64,000 nucleotides of DNA from Brienomyrus brachyistius (lineage: Eukaryota > Chordata > Actinopteri > Osteoglossiformes > Mormyridae): positions 226,190 to 290,189 of the forward strand of contig NW_026042446.1 in NCBI RefSeq assembly GCF_023856365.1, read 5' to 3'. A program made the position numbers and the translations under genes. Below the pieces are notes generated by a model, which saw nothing but the letters and a program-made list of their open reading frames with translations, ran no database searches and had not been told where the DNA came from. Each line of letters opens with the position of its first letter. Positions within the stretch are counted from its first letter, which is position 1. Positions 49,088 to 62,357 of the stretch are shown here, one piece after another.

Positions 49088-50050
49088 ATGTGTGTCCCCT
49101 ATCTTTATAATCCAAAAGGACGAACCAGTACCAGCAGTGGAGGCCGTCAGAAGAAATGCCGCACTGGGCCACCGGCACCCAGCTCCCAAACCATATCTGG
49201 ATCTGCTCCCATCCCGTTGGCGACCAGCAGGGCTCAGCAGGGCAGAAGACGCCGTAGAAATACGGCGGGAGGCCGGTCAGGCCGTAGAAAGAAGTGTAAA
49301 AAACAGAAGGGGCCATTTACAAAAAATTTGCAGAACCTGCTAACCTTCAGTAACCCCTTTGATTCAATCCAGGTGGGTGACAAGATCCCGTGTGTGGATC
49401 TCACCCAGAGTGACGACGAGGTTGCTACCATCCTGTGTCGCACTCCATCAATGTCAGAGCCTGAGCCCTGCTCACCAGCCTTCTCCTCCACTTCCTTCTT
49501 ATTTCCATCACCAGTCCCATCCTCTTTTGCCTCCTCTCCATCCCCATCTTTTTTTACAGACTCTCCTCCTCCGTCACCATGTGTAGTCTCACCTGTAAGC
49601 CCATCTCCACACCCATCTTCACCTCCAGCCACAGTTCATCCCACCCCTCTGTATCAGGTTCCAGCGCAAGCTGCAGCCCCCTCATCTGAGCTGGTTACGG
49701 GTCCGACACCCCTACTTATTTCCCCTTCTGTTGTTTTTGAGAAAATGGAAAGATTCAATAAGATGCATAACTTTTATCTATGCAACTATTCTAAAATGAC
49801 CTATGATGCCAAGTGCCTTGCTCATTACTGGTGTAATCAGTTTTGGAATGATTTTCAACATGCAGTTTACATCTGCAAGCAGGGGAAGAATCAAAATTCA
49901 GAGAATCACTACTCATATGGTGATAATGAGGGTGCCCAAGCTGAGCTGATATTTGATGATGAGGCGCTGGATCAGCTAAGTGCCATCCCCGGGGTCCTGG
50001 AGATGGCTGTGGAGATGGGCTATCAGTGTGATGTAAATAGTTTTTCATAG
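49088..50050 (+). CDS. 320-codon array protein, unit 5
   Basis: Encodes the same 320 residues as unit 1. Confidence 0.6.
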   Translation: MCVPYLYNPKGRTSTSSGGRQKKCRTGPPAPSSQTISGSAPIPLATSRAQQGRRRRRNTAGGRSGRRKKCKKQKGPFTKNLQNLLTFSNPFDSIQVGDKIPCVDLTQSDDEVATILCRTPSMSEPEPCSPAFSSTSFLFPSPVPSSFASSPSPSFFTDSPPPSPCVVSPVSPSPHPSSPPATVHPTPLYQVPAQAAAPSSELVTGPTPLLISPSVVFEKMERFNKMHNFYLCNYSKMTYDAKCLAHYWCNQFWNDFQHAVYICKQGKNQNSENHYSYGDNEGAQAELIFDDEALDQLSAIPGVLEMAVEMGYQCDVNSFS

Positions 50051-50089
50051 AACCTGTAAATAATTAGGTGAGACATCTCACAAGTACTT

Positions 50090-50342
50090 AGGATAATATA
50101 AGATTAAGGTAGTTTAACCTTATCTTAACTAATCCTAAGATTGTATGATATAAGATTACATAGGATAAGACTAAGAATAAGTTAAGATAAGGTTGTATAT
50201 AATGTAAGATAACATAGAATAAGATAAGACTAAGATAGGATAAGTTAAGATTAAAGTAAGATAGTATGACATAAGATTACATAGGATAAGATAAGAATAG
50301 GTTAAGATAAGACTTCTTATTCTTGTTTTTCTATTAAATAAA
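50090..50342 (+). repeat. ATAAG tract and AATAAA, unit 5
   Basis: The tract reads AAGAATAAGTTAAG where units 1-4 read AAGAATAGGTTAAG. AATAAA lies at 50337-50342. Confidence 0.88.
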
Positions 50343-51527
50343 TATGGATTATTTTGCGTATGGTTTGTGTCTGTGAGGTTATTTAAAATATTGTGAAGTT
50401 TGACACAAAATTTGATTAGTTTAAATAATGATTGGTTAAACTGATGTACATGTAGAGAATTGTAGTGGTCTTGCTATTGAATTAAAGGACTCTTCAGATC
50501 TCAAGTGCAGTGCAAAAAGTATAGAGGGGTAATTCATTAAATGCTGCACGCACAGGGACATTTTTTTGGTGTTAAATCCAAATTGCATGACCATTCTACT
50601 GCAAATACAGGCCTTTAAGTTTAAAGGTGCCATGGAACTCTACTTTGAAAGCTTGTGAAACAGCAAAAAAGTTGTTGTTTCTTTGTTTTCTGCACATGCG
50701 TCCACCAACCGGAAGGAGCCAGAGAGTGGCATTAAGAGTCTGCAGCTGTGTATTATTGCAACAGTAGACTAAGCTAATTTCCTAGATCCTTAAATTTGCA
50801 AGCACTCATTTGAAGAGACAATGAACCTTTACCATATGTAAACTTAATCAACTTAAAACACATAAAAGACATTCTCCTTCACCTTCTCCCTTATACTACA
50901 AGCCTTCCATTTCAGTTTAGCTGATTTTTAACACAGCTGACTTCTCCACTTGTAATGAATCCTGCATATGTGACAAACCACGATACGCCACTGCCTGGTC
51001 ATGCCTGTGAAGTTAACTAGAATGTCACTAGCAGGCTGGCAAATTAATCCACAAGTTGTAGAGTACAGCACTGCTGCTTGCTAATTGCTTTATTTTTCCC
51101 GCCTATAATGACATTCAGTGAGGAATATTTGATAGCGTACTTTCCTGCATACTTTGTCAATTTGCACCAGGCACCAACGCAGCTTCTCCCCTTGGTTTAC
51201 TAGTCATGGGAAAACAATGTTCGCGGTGAGCAAGCTGGGCCCAACAGGGTGTGTCACGTGACTTACTTGCATCTTGCCACAGGCAGTGATGGGCTATATT
51301 AAAATGTCTGTAAGCCTAGTGATAAAGGTCCTTAAAATGACAGAAAGCAAACTAATAAATAAAACTACACATTTTTGTTAATACTTTCAAATGCGTCAGA
51401 CACATACAGTAAGATCTCTCAAAGTATTTTCTGACATTTTTTTTTCCCGCCCACTAAAATACAAATCAGAAAATGCTCAGAAGCAATTACACATGTATTC
51501 TAAATACGTTGAACTACATCCACACTA

Positions 51528-51805
51528 GGGAAACTTAAAATATTATCTTGACAGTTGGTTAAAACCAGGCACAACTTGAGGAATAATGGAACTCAAAATG
51601 GGCTGGGATATCCCTGATCTGTCTGCCAGTTCCTTTCGGTATGTTCCGCGACAAATTCATCGTTCAGTTCTACCAGAATCACTCTTGGCACTCTGAAAGA
51701 GCGGATAAGCCACAAATCATCACTGGGAAGATAATCATTGTCATCTCTAAATACTCCCTCCCTTAATATTTGGGCACAATGTCCTCTGCCATAATCAAGC
51801 TGCAT
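51528..51805 (-). pseudogene. HARBI1-like transposase relic, unit 5/6 boundary
   Basis: Same relic and same disruption, with no copy-specific change seen. Confidence 0.73.
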
Positions 51806-51825
51806 GTTATGGATTTTTACACTGA

Positions 51826-52026
51826 TGGTTCACACTCTTCCCCAATCAGGAACCGTGGGTTGACAGATTGATCCGCGCTGCAGTGAACGCCCAGACCACC
51901 GCTTATAATGCTGGTCTCAACACTGGACTTTCTACTACGGCGCTGTGGAGAGCATCCCGACTCAGAACATTACTTCCTGATTTGGGAATAGCTGTGTTCA
52001 GGATCGAAAAGCCTGCAATTATTTAA
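51826..52026 (+). pseudogene. LINE-like relic, unit 6
   Basis: Same open stretch, unchanged. This part of unit 6 precedes the indel-rich segment. Confidence 0.48.
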
Positions 52027-52388
52027 ATCTGATTTTAGGAAAACTTGTCATGGTATAAAAAGCACACCACCAAATGCATGAAATCTGAGTAAAATGTTTA
52101 CCTTTTTAACGCAACCATAATAGAGGGGTCTGCATTTGCATTTATCACAGTCCCTGTAACAATCTAACATCATAGCACCACAACTATTGCGGATTCAGCC
52201 AACGGTGGCAACGTTACTAGCCAGCAGCGTTGTGCAGGTTACTGGAAATTACTAGTTATCAATTACTGCATATAAAAGTACTTATAACGAGGGTGGGACT
52301 GGGCCATGAGTCTGCGAGGAGTTTCGACGTGTGGTGGGTGCGGCAAGGGGCAGCATCAGCGCATGCTCCCCCAGCTTGACCTAACCTG

Positions 52389-52420
<32 letters not shown>

Positions 52421-52756
52421 GCCTGATAAAGGAAGATAAGAGTGGGCTAAAGGTTGCATATTGATCACTTTAACATCGCGCCAACATCGGGGGAATATGG
52501 AATCAAATGATCGGTGGCGATGTTTCTGCAACACAGAGATGTTTGCTGATGGGTTTTCAAGCATCGCGGAGATATAGTGCCAATGCATGTGTGCTCTCTG
52601 GCTAGTTATATTATTTCAGCGTTGCAGCCATGACAGTGCCAGACAATACAACCGTCTAATTGTATCTGTCAGCGTACCTACAATATCACACATTCATCAC
52701 GCCACGGTGAGGTCGGATGGCGTTACATCATAAACAGGAAATTAGGGGAACATGCT
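52020..52756 (+). repeat. Block A, unit 6
   Basis: This copy carries the longest TA tract (about 52388-52420). The extra dinucleotides remove a stop on the minus strand and lengthen a chance open frame there. Confidence 0.88.
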
Positions 52757-53742
52757 AACACTGATATCTCTTCAAGCCATCATTAGTGGCTCCCTCATCT
52801 GGCCTCAGAAGTGGTTGCATCCCAGAGCCACCTGCTGGTCTTGGTGGCACTTCAGTGTTTGCCTGTAGAGGAGATGCTCAGTGGCAGTGATGGTGGGAGT
52901 CCCAGATGAGACAAGATGAGCACAGAGCTGTCCAGCCCATTGTTGCCAAAGGTCACATTCTACCAGAATGCCCTGACACTAACTTCCAAACATCCCACGG
53001 ACCCCAGCTATCCCCTGTAGGGAAACTGAATAAGAAGCCTTTACCCTGGGCAGAAAATGCATTGTTTGTACAGTACGTCTTAGTGACAGAGTACCAATTT
53101 CAGAGGGCATTTTGTTGAAAAACATGCAGTGAAATATCTAATAACGATATCGGAACATTCAAACACAGCATACAATACAGTTTGCAAATGTAAACAGTTT
53201 TATTTAAAAGGACAGTTTAATTTCAGAGCCAATGGCCGTGTGACCAAAAACATTTGAATCATTATTATTCTCTTAGTAAAATGAAAAGCAGAAAACATTC
53301 CTGGAGCCTTCAATTTAGCGTGCACAGTGCCCTCTACAGGATTCTGTCGAAACAGCATCCCCGTCAGCCTCGTTCGCAGAACGTAGGAGTTCTTTTCCCA
53401 GCGTACCCTTTTCTTTATAAATCCCAAAATCTCCTTACAAATGTAAGTATGAATGTTTGTCATCTTTTTCGGTCACACGAAGCCTTTATAAATGAGATTC
53501 CCCCATTAATGCGTTTACATGGCTATGCTCTGTAACTGCGCCATTAAAAACACATGAAAACATCTTAATTGCGTCAAGGCACGTAAACGTAGTCACATGA
53601 CAAAAGATAACTTCGTGACTTAGCAAAGTGCAGGTTCTTCGTTTCCTCTGTGTGGACCATAGAGCTGTGTATCCGAGTCTGACGACCCGCCACGTTTTAA
53701 GATACAGAGAATACACGTCAATATGCTGCTATATTTTGGAAT

Positions 53743-54311
53743 TTTTTTAATCTGATCTCAGGAAAACTTGTCAAGGTATAAAAAGCACACCGCCATGAAA
53801 TCTGAGTACAAATGTTTGCTTTTTTTTTTTTAACGCAACCATAATAGAGGGGTCTGCATTTATCACAGTCCCTGTAACAATCTAACATCATAGCACCATA
53901 ACTACTGCGGATTCAGCCAACGGCGGCAACGTCACTAGTCAGCAGTGTTGTGCAGGTTACTGGAAATTACTACTCATCAATTACCGCATATAAATGTACT
54001 TTTAATACGGGTGGGATTGGACCATGTGTCTGCCAGGAGTTTCGACGTGTGGTGGGTGCAAATGGTCGGTGGCGATGTTTCTGCAACACAGAGATGTTTG
54101 CTGATGGGTTTTCAAGCATCGCGGAGACATAGTGCCAATGCATGTGTGCTCTCTGGCTAGTTATATTATTTCAGTGTTGCAGCTATGACAGTGCCAGACA
54201 ATACAACCGTCTAATTGTATCTATCAGCGTACCTACAATACCACCCATTCATTGCGCCATGGTGAGGTCGGGTGGCGTTACATCATAAACGGGAAATTAA
54301 GGGAACATGCT
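53743..54311 (+). repeat. Block B, unit 6
   Basis: The poly-T run is one base shorter than in unit 1. Confidence 0.88.
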
Positions 54312-55283
54312 GCCTTTATCCATTAATATTTTCACGCAAGACAAAGGTAAAGAGTGCATTTAAATTTCAGCACCTTCCGTGTTTTTTAATGGCAATTAGT
54401 TACATTACTCCTTACAGACAAGAGTAGTGGGATTATAGTAACGCCTTACTACCAACACTGCTAGGCTTGCTAATGCTAACGTTAGCAGTACAGCCTTATG
54501 CTACTTCCTCTCGCAAGATAAGATAGCGTTACTGTCACTGTGCAAATACAATGAGATGTCTTTGGAGCAAGGCTGTCGACGCCATGTTAAGGATAAAAGT
54601 ACAAGTAAAATACAATATAAAATCAAAGAAACATACACCAACAGTAAAGAAGAACAAGGATGCGTAAAATACTGGTACCGGAAGCAAATAAACCAATAAA
54701 ACACAGTCAGAGGAACACTGGAGAGTTCGGAGCAGCTGCGAATGTGCCGCCATCATTGTTCAGAATTCTTCACTTTGCGTTGCTACAGTGGAAGAGTGAA
54801 ATGGCTGAAGATGGATTACAGAATTTTCCAAGTGTGCTAAACATTCAGTTGTAAATAAAAACCAGTGTGAGATAAGAACGTCTCCTCGCCATTTCCTTCT
54901 ATTCTGATTGAATGGGTCGCTTAACGATCGCTGTGAATTCTGGGAGTCTGTGGAACGTCACGTCTGCAGCTCTCGCGTTACTTGCTGCCAGGAAGGAATT
55001 CTATTTAAATACTTCAATACATTTTATTTATAACATTTTCTGTTTTTAGGCGTGTCTTCTAAATTTACGGTGCTTCTATTATCTTTCCGCGCTTTTGTCA
55101 ATATATATCGTGTGTCTGGTCATTTGATTAAAGTGCTTGAAGACTTTGCCACGCGCTGACACTAATCGACCACCATATCTTAGCAACCGCATCATAACAA
55201 TTCTAATTCCGTTTCGAGTTTTGATTCAAACATTCAAAGCAGCTCAGATTTGCACTTTCCCAGCAAAAGACAAGACGCGAAAG

Positions 55284-55680
55284 ATGTCTGCCTTCATCTA
55301 CCTGCGGAGAATCGACTGGCTCCTGCCAAATGACGCCGTCAGTGTCCGGATTGCTCCGGAAGACATCCCCGGTTCAGTCAGCCATGGTAAGAACGGCAAA
55401 ATGATGCCTAGAATATCTCAGCACTCGAAGAATGAAAGTCAGAACAGGCTTGGCTGGTCTTGTTGAATCTTGCAGTCTGTGATAACTATCTTATTTTGGA
55501 ACTACGTGTCTTAGGATACTAAATAATAAAATGGTTCACCTTTAGCCCAACGGTGATTTGTTACCATGAAGCAGTAAAAATACGGGGCTCTTTTCAGCAT
55601 GTCTGCTGTACTGCACAATGAAATCCGTAAAATCTGTGGCTGTGATGTGTTTGAACATAACAGGAAAGCGACGTCAAATG
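55284..55680 (+). CDS. Candidate 5' exons, unit 6
   Basis: Exon 1 55284-55386 and exon 2 55598-55680, unchanged. This part of unit 6 precedes the indel-rich segment. Confidence 0.4.
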
Positions 55681-57132
55681 GTAAGGTAACAGGTGAACAT
55701 GTCCCACATTGGCAAAAGCCAGCCAACGGGAGTAACCCCCCTCCTTCTGGGGGTGTGCCTAAATTCTCGTCTGAACGCGCTCATTTATTCACTTGCAGGG
55801 TGTTGCCATGAGATGGCGCTTTCTTTACAAAAACACATTTTAGTTGTGGTCACAAGTTCATACACAAGTACAACAAGTATCAACGAGAATCTTTTGGTAG
55901 CCATTAGCAAGCTTCTGGCATAATTGATACTTTAAAGTAAACTGAAGCTACAGCCAAAGTTTTTACAACACCGGAGACAAACAGGGCTAGGTACTTGGAT
56001 AGCGAGCATGCCGGTACATACTAATCCAGCGCTATGATGTCATACAGTAACGAGACAGGAACTGTTTTGAAGCTTGGCATCCTGATCAGGAGTGACAATT
56101 TGTTGTTCTAATATTCATTTATTGTTTTGCATTGTTCCTGGAATAATGTGATTGCACATTTTATTCATCGACGTTTAATCCGTTGCATGTTATAAACTGT
56201 AAAAAGGCTAGTATTGTGTCTTTTCTTACAGTTGTTTTCAATTGCTAAGACAGGGTAGTATCTAGGGTAGCATCTCCACATGCCTGATCCATCCTTGGCA
56301 TTGCTCTGGAGGAATATCCTGGCATCCAACATTCATTGTTTGATCTTGTGTCAACTGACATAATTTCTTTGTATTATGTGTTTTTTACAATCTGTTTTAG
56401 AAAGGGTCTTGATAGTGATTTAGCAAAATGACATGTTTCAGTTTTGACTGTCTTATTAGCAGTTTTTGGGTCAGTATGTAGGTATGTGCAAATTGGCCTC
56501 TGAAAATGTAATATTGTGAGTGAGACAGGAATCCATGGCTTTTGAAGCATTTAGTCATTGATTGCATTTTGTATGAAAGCAAAGTGAAATGCTAAACAGT
56601 TTAGCCCACATAAGTAAATGTTGTGGTGACTGCATGAAGAGTTTTGAGAAAGCAACTTCAGTATTGCAGTATTTGTCTTAGCAAATGAAAAAAAAACCTG
56701 TAAAATTCACACTGCCTTTCCAAACTGATTGGTGTGAAGAGCAGTGACAGACAGTCCAGACTGATGGGCCATTGACAGTATGCAAAGGTCTGGTGACTCC
56801 AAAGTCACTTCAAAGTTGTAACACTTTAGTAATCAAACCTCATACAATTTTCTGAATGTCTCATTCACCTTTGTGTAGCCATCCCCTATGTCTGTAAGCT
56901 TCAGAACTCAAGCTTAGGCTAGAAATATTTATAATGTGATTTTTTACAATTTGTCAGCACCACTGAAAATAAGTTTTTGAAAAGTGTATGTTTAAAGTAG
57001 ATTTTAACAAAAAAAAAAAATATATATAGAATAATCACATTCTAAATGTTGACAGATTATTGGTGCTGAGTTTGTGCTGAATAAAAGCATTCGTAGCACT
57101 TTGGGATAAATGTTTTTTAGACAGGTGAAATA

Positions 57133-58109
57133 TTTAACAGTTTTTCTGAATTGCTGAAATATTAGAAATCGTTTTGGGAACAAAACTGCCGATTGCCAAA
57201 AGTCATTTATTGAATCAGTTACTTCTTTGGCAAAACTTTAAACCATGGTCACCTAGTTAGACACAATTTGCAGATCTCAGTCATCCTTTTTGCAAAACTC
57301 AAAACACATTCCCATTCATCAAAACACATTTTGCGCTATGGTGAACTTTGATGCAAAATAGAAAACACAGGCCACAGAAGTTAAGCGCAGCCAGCACACA
57401 GTAGTCATTTGAACACAATGACTCAAAACTATTCACACACATTTCTAAACATTTGAGGAAGCCAAAGAGTGACTAGAACATAGAATACGTGCCATAGAAG
57501 GATAGGAGTTGCATTTTGAAGTCAAGGTACAAATGGGTCACACAGAGGATTCTTTCTGCATCACTCAACAAGGGATAGCATCGCTAGACCCAGCCCTGAG
57601 ACATGGCGATGAGGCAGGATGAATATTCTTCTGTGACTCTGGCTTGGCAGTTGCACAACATTTTACTGTAATATGCCTCTCGTTTGTTTACTTTTTGGCG
57701 TTGTTCTTTACAGTCACTTTTCTGGAGTACTGAGTATGGCAAACGTTACATATTAATTATCAGTCATATGGTAGACGACCATAATTTTTTTTAACTATTA
57801 TTATAGTCTTACGGTTTCTCATTTACATGTCAACAACAGTTTTGATTGGTACTGTTTTCATTTTTTGCTGTAGAGTGCTATGACTGTTCAGTAGTGTACC
57901 TTTACCCAACTGACGAGATGCATGGTCTGAAAACAGTGTTTGCTTTTGAGCAAAGATAATATAGTTTTGAGAAGATTGTTTGATTTTGCAAGACAAGCGT
58001 AAGGTTTTGTGAGTTTAGCTTGAATTTTAGAGTTTGTGCTTAGTGGTTTGATTACAGGAGATGAGAGATTTTAGGACATGTGTTTTAGCAATTCAGAAAA
58101 ACAGTAAAA
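57133..58109. mobile_element. MITE-like element, unit 6
   Basis: Same element, with T at the position matching 5736. Confidence 0.53.
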
Positions 58110-58313
58110 TGTCAAGGCCTGTCAGACTACTTTGAAAGTGGGTGAGAGGCCTCAGACTCCATAGGGTTACAGTAAATACTTGTTATGCTATGTTTCTTTT
58201 ATGTTCCTCTTTTTGTGTCTGGTACTATGACAAAAAATCCCAGTCTATCTATCTAGTGCTACTTCATTATCCCATTGTCTTTCTGCAATGTTCTCATGTA
58301 CAGTACTGTCAGC

Positions 58314-58427
58314 AAAACAGCATGATACTACCACCACCATGCTTGACCGTTGGTTCAGTGTTCTTAGGTTAAGAAAACAACCTCACCTTGATCCCCTGCA
58401 AACATATCTCTTTTCATTGTGGCCAAG
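58314..58427 (-). pseudogene. Tc1-like transposase relic, unit 6
   Basis: Same fragment, unchanged. Confidence 0.76.
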
Positions 58428-58718
58428 CAGAGAAGTTTATGACAGATTCACACGTCATCGTGACTGCCCCCAGCCCTCCTGTGAATGTGCAGCCATCAGC
58501 AGCCTTTCAGACTGTTAGCCAGAAGGAAAGACAGAACAGACTAAGGAATGCGTCCGTTTTATTCAAGCACAGTACAGAACCATAAGCATTTTTATTTTTC
58601 ATTTTCCACTCTGTCCACCTTTATTCTCCACAAGCAACCGTATTACTTTGTTTAGGCCTGTAATTATTGTATTGCACACATCTTGGGTCCGCCTTATCTC
58701 CAAAAGGTGAAGTAAAAT

Positions 58719-58864
58719 ACAAAATTCTAATTTCATCAATAAACTGACTAAAACACATTTTGCTAGTTTTAGGCCATCTTTGCCTCACAACAGAAACAAT
58801 TTCTTACATTTCTCAGGCCATCTATTGCAGTGTAGTCAGTTTATTAATGAAATTGGAATTTTGT
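58719..58864. repeat. Inverted repeat, unit 6
   Basis: Both arms and the spacer match unit 1. Confidence 0.84.
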
Positions 58865-59418
58865 CTAAATATAAGAAAATTATACTTCCTTAGATTTTCA
58901 TTTTCTGCAGTGGAGTTACAATACCTGATTTCAGGTAAGTCATTTCTGCTTCCATAATCACTGCTCTCCCTGGTGGATGGATAAATCATTGCAAGTACTT
59001 TACACACATCATCGTGGGGGATCTCATTATAGCCAAGGTGCCACCCAAGGCCCAGCAGGGACCTGTCATGGACCAGCCAAGGACCAGCCAAGGCCCCATC
59101 ATGGAAACAGGGGAAAATTCAAGCGGCTACATCTGTAAATTTGGTGCACATGAACCTTTCCAGTGTTGTTTTTCGCTGTTGTTCTGCATATCAGGGAATC
59201 TGTGCACTACATGGTGTGTTTTATAGGTCAAGTTCCCCTGCTGAAATGCAGGCAGCCCAATTCAAGACCAGCGCATAAGTCTCCCAAGCATGTGTTTCCT
59301 ATATCCGATAAGATGGCAGAATTTCTCTCAATGTGCAATACTGACTGCCAAGTGCGATATCTGTGATGTATGTGATGTACTTTTCTTGTAGAGTGACATA
59401 AGGATTCACTTTAATTAA

Positions 59419-60380
59419 ATGTGTGTCCCCTATCTTTATAATCCAAAAGGACGAACCAGTACCAGCAGTGGAGGCCGTCAGAAGAAATGCCGCACTGGGC
59501 CACCGGCACCCATCTCCCAAACCATATCTGATCTGCTCCCATCCCGTTGGCGACCAGCAGGGCTCAGCAGGGCAGAAGACGCCGTAGAAATACGGCGGGA
59601 GGCCGGTCAGGCCGTAGAAAGAAGTGTAAAAAACAGAAGGGGCCATTTACAAAAAATTTGCAGAACCTGCTAACCTTCAGTAACCCCTTTGATTCAATCC
59701 AGGTGGGTGACAAGATCCCGTGTGTGGATCTCACCCAGAGTGACGACGAGGTTGCTACCATCCTGTGTCGCACTCCATCAATGTCAGAGCCTGAGCCCTG
59801 CTCACCAGCCTTCTCCTCCACTTCCTTCTTATTTCCATCACCAGTCCCATCCTCTTTTGCCTCCTCTCCATCCCCATCTTTTTTTACAGACTCTCCTCCT
59901 CCGTCACCATGTGTAGTCTCACCTGTAAGCCCATCTCCACACCCATCTTCACCTCCAGCCACAGTTCATCCCACCCCTCTGTATCAGGTTCCAGCGCAAG
60001 CTGCAGCCCCCTCATCTGAGCTGGTTACGGGTCCGACACCCCTACTTATTTCCCCCTTCTGTTGTTTTTGAGAAAATGGAAAGATTCAATAAGATGCATA
60101 ACTTTAATCTATGCAACTATTCTAAAATGACCTATGATGCCAAGTGCCTTGCTCATTACTGGTGTAATCAGTTTTGGAATGATTTTCAACATGCAGTTTA
60201 CATCTGCAAGCAGGGGAAGAATCAAAATTCAGAGAATCACTACTCATATGGTGATAATGAGGGTGCCCAAGCTGAGCTGATATTTGATGATGTAGGCGCT
60301 GGATCAGCTAAGTGCCATCCCCGGGGTCCTGGAGATGGCTGTGGAGATGGGCTATCAGTGTGATGTAAATAGTTTTTCAT
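59419..60380 (+). pseudogene. 320-codon array protein, unit 6 (broken by indels)
   Basis: The frame is disrupted by a missing G near 59529, an extra C near 60052 and an extra T near 60293, with substitutions near 59513 and 60106. It splits into pieces at 59419-59673, 59547-60071 and 60076-60363. Either this copy is decayed or the sequence here is unpolished; the even spread of similar single-base indels to the window end, including through noncoding parts, favours the second. Confidence 0.6.
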
Positions 60381-60421
60381 AGAACCTGTAAATAATTAGG
60401 TGAGACATCTCACAAGTACTT

Positions 60422-60674
60422 AGGATATATAAAGATTAAGGTAGTTTAACCTTATCTTAACTAATCCTAAGATTGTATGATATAAGATTACATAGGATAA
60501 GACTAAGAATAAGTTAAGATAAGGTTGTATATAATGTAAGATAACATAGAATAAGATAAGACTAAGATAGGATAAGTTAAGATTAAAGTAAGATAGTATG
60601 ACATAAGATTACATAGGATAAGATAAGAATAGGTTAAGATAAGACTTCTTATTCTTGTTTTTCTATTAAATAAA
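60422..60674 (+). repeat. ATAAG tract and AATAAA, unit 6
   Basis: The tract shares AAGAATAAGTTAAG with unit 5 and begins with a private rearranged GGATATATAAAG. AATAAA lies at 60669-60674. Confidence 0.86.
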
Positions 60675-61857
60675 TATGGATTATTTTGCGTATGGTTTGT
60701 GTCTGTGAGGTTATTTAAAATATTGTGAAGTTTGACACAAAATTTGATTAGTTTAAATAATGATTGGTTAAACTGATGTACATGTAGAGAATTGTAGTGG
60801 TCTTGCTATTGAATTAAAGGACTCTTCAGATCTCAAGTGCAGTGCAAAAAGTATAGAGGGGTAATTCATTAAATGCTGCACGCACAGGACATTTTTTTGG
60901 TGTTAAATCCAAATTGCATGACCATTCTACTGCAAATACAGGCCTTTAAGTTTAAAGGTGCCATGGAACTCTACTTTGAAAGCTTGTGAAACAGCAAAAA
61001 AGTTGTTGTTTCTTTGTTTTCTGCACATGCGTCCACCAACCGGAAGGAGCCAGAGAGTGGCATTAAGAGTCTGCAGCTGTGTATTATTGCAACAGTAGAC
61101 TAAGCTAATTTCCTAGATCCTTAAATTTGCAAGCACTCATTTGAAGAGACAATGAACCTTTACCATATGTAAACTTAATCAACTTAAAACACATAAAAGA
61201 CATTCTCCTTCACCTTCTCCCTTATACTACAAGCCTTCCATTTCAGTTTAGCTGATTTTTAACACAGCTGACTTCTCCACTTGTAATGAATCCTGCATAT
61301 GTGACAAACCACGATACGCCACTGCCTGGTCCATGCCTGTGAAGTTAACTAGAATGTCACTAGCAGGCTGGCAAATTAATCCACAAGTTGTAGAGTACAG
61401 CACTGCTGCTTGCTAATTGCTTTATTTTTCCCGCCTATAATGACATTCAGTGAGGAATATTTGATAGCGTACTTTCCTGCATACTTTGTCATTTGCACCA
61501 GGCACCAACGCAGCTTCTCCCCTTGGTTTACTAGTCATGGGAAAACAATGTTCGCGGTGAGCAAGCTGGGCCCAACAGGGTGTGTCACGTGACTTACTTG
61601 CATCTTGCCACAGCAGTGATGGGCTATATTAAAATGTCTGTAAGCCTAGTGATAAAGGTCCTTAAAATGACAGAAAGCAAACTAATAAATAAAACTACAC
61701 ATTTTTGTTAATACTTTCAAATGCGTCAGACACATACAGTAAGATCTCTCAAAGTATTTTCTGACATTTTTTTTTCCCGCCCACTAAAATACAAATCAGA
61801 AAATGCTCAGAAGCAATTACACATGTATTCTAAATACGTTGAACTACATCCACACTA

Positions 61858-62134
61858 GGGAAACTTAAAATATTATCTTGACAGTTGGTTAAAACCAGGC
61901 ACAACTTGAGGAATAATGGAACTCAAAATGGGCTGGATATCCCTGATCTGTCTGCCAGTTCCTTTCGGTATGTTCCGCGACAAATTCATCGTTCAGTTCT
62001 ACCAGAATCACTCTTGGCACTCTGAAAGAGCGGATAAGCCACAAATCATCACTGGGAAGATAATCATTGTCATCTCTAAATACTCCCTCCCTTATTATTT
62101 GGGCACAATGTCCTCTGCCATAATCAAGCTGCAT
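61858..62134 (-). pseudogene. HARBI1-like transposase relic, unit 6/7 boundary
   Basis: Same relic, with one G missing near 61936 and a substitution near 62094. The missing base changes the downstream reading frame, so the open stretch is longer here (to about 61889), but it does not restore the family frame. Confidence 0.7.
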
Positions 62135-62154
62135 GTTATGGATTTTTACACTGA

Positions 62155-62357
62155 TGGTTCACACTCTTCCCCAATCAGGAACCGTGGGTTGACAGATTGA
62201 TCCGCGCTGCAGTGAACGCCCAGACCACCGCTTATAATGCTGGTCTCAAAACACTGGACTTTCTACTACGGCGCTGTGGAGAGCATCCCGACTCAGAACA
62301 TTACTTCCTGATTTGGGAATAGCTGTGTTCAGGATCGAAAAGCCTGCAATTATTTAA
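62155..62357 (+). pseudogene. LINE-like relic, unit 7 (frameshifted)
   Basis: Two extra A bases near 62248 break the frame that is open in all other copies. Confidence 0.45.

Larger units (their letters stand above)
41317..51646 (+). repeat. Tandem repeat unit 5
   Basis: This unit is 10330 bases long. It has a private T to C near 42675 in the spacer between blocks A and B. It shares with unit 6 the AATAAG form of the ATAAG tract, where the other units read AATAGG. Confidence 0.98.
51647..61975 (+). repeat. Tandem repeat unit 6 (3' part rich in indels)
   Basis: This unit is 10329 bases long. It is clean up to about 59.2 kb. After that, single-base insertions and deletions appear every few hundred bases. 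It has the longest TA tract of the seven copies (about 52388-52420). Confidence 0.97.

Noticed and set aside
52259..52588. 109-codon minus-strand frame in unit 6 with Tyr-Ile repeats
   Set aside because: It exists only because the TA tract is longer in this unit. The other copies read 67 or 76 codons. It is a microsatellite artefact.
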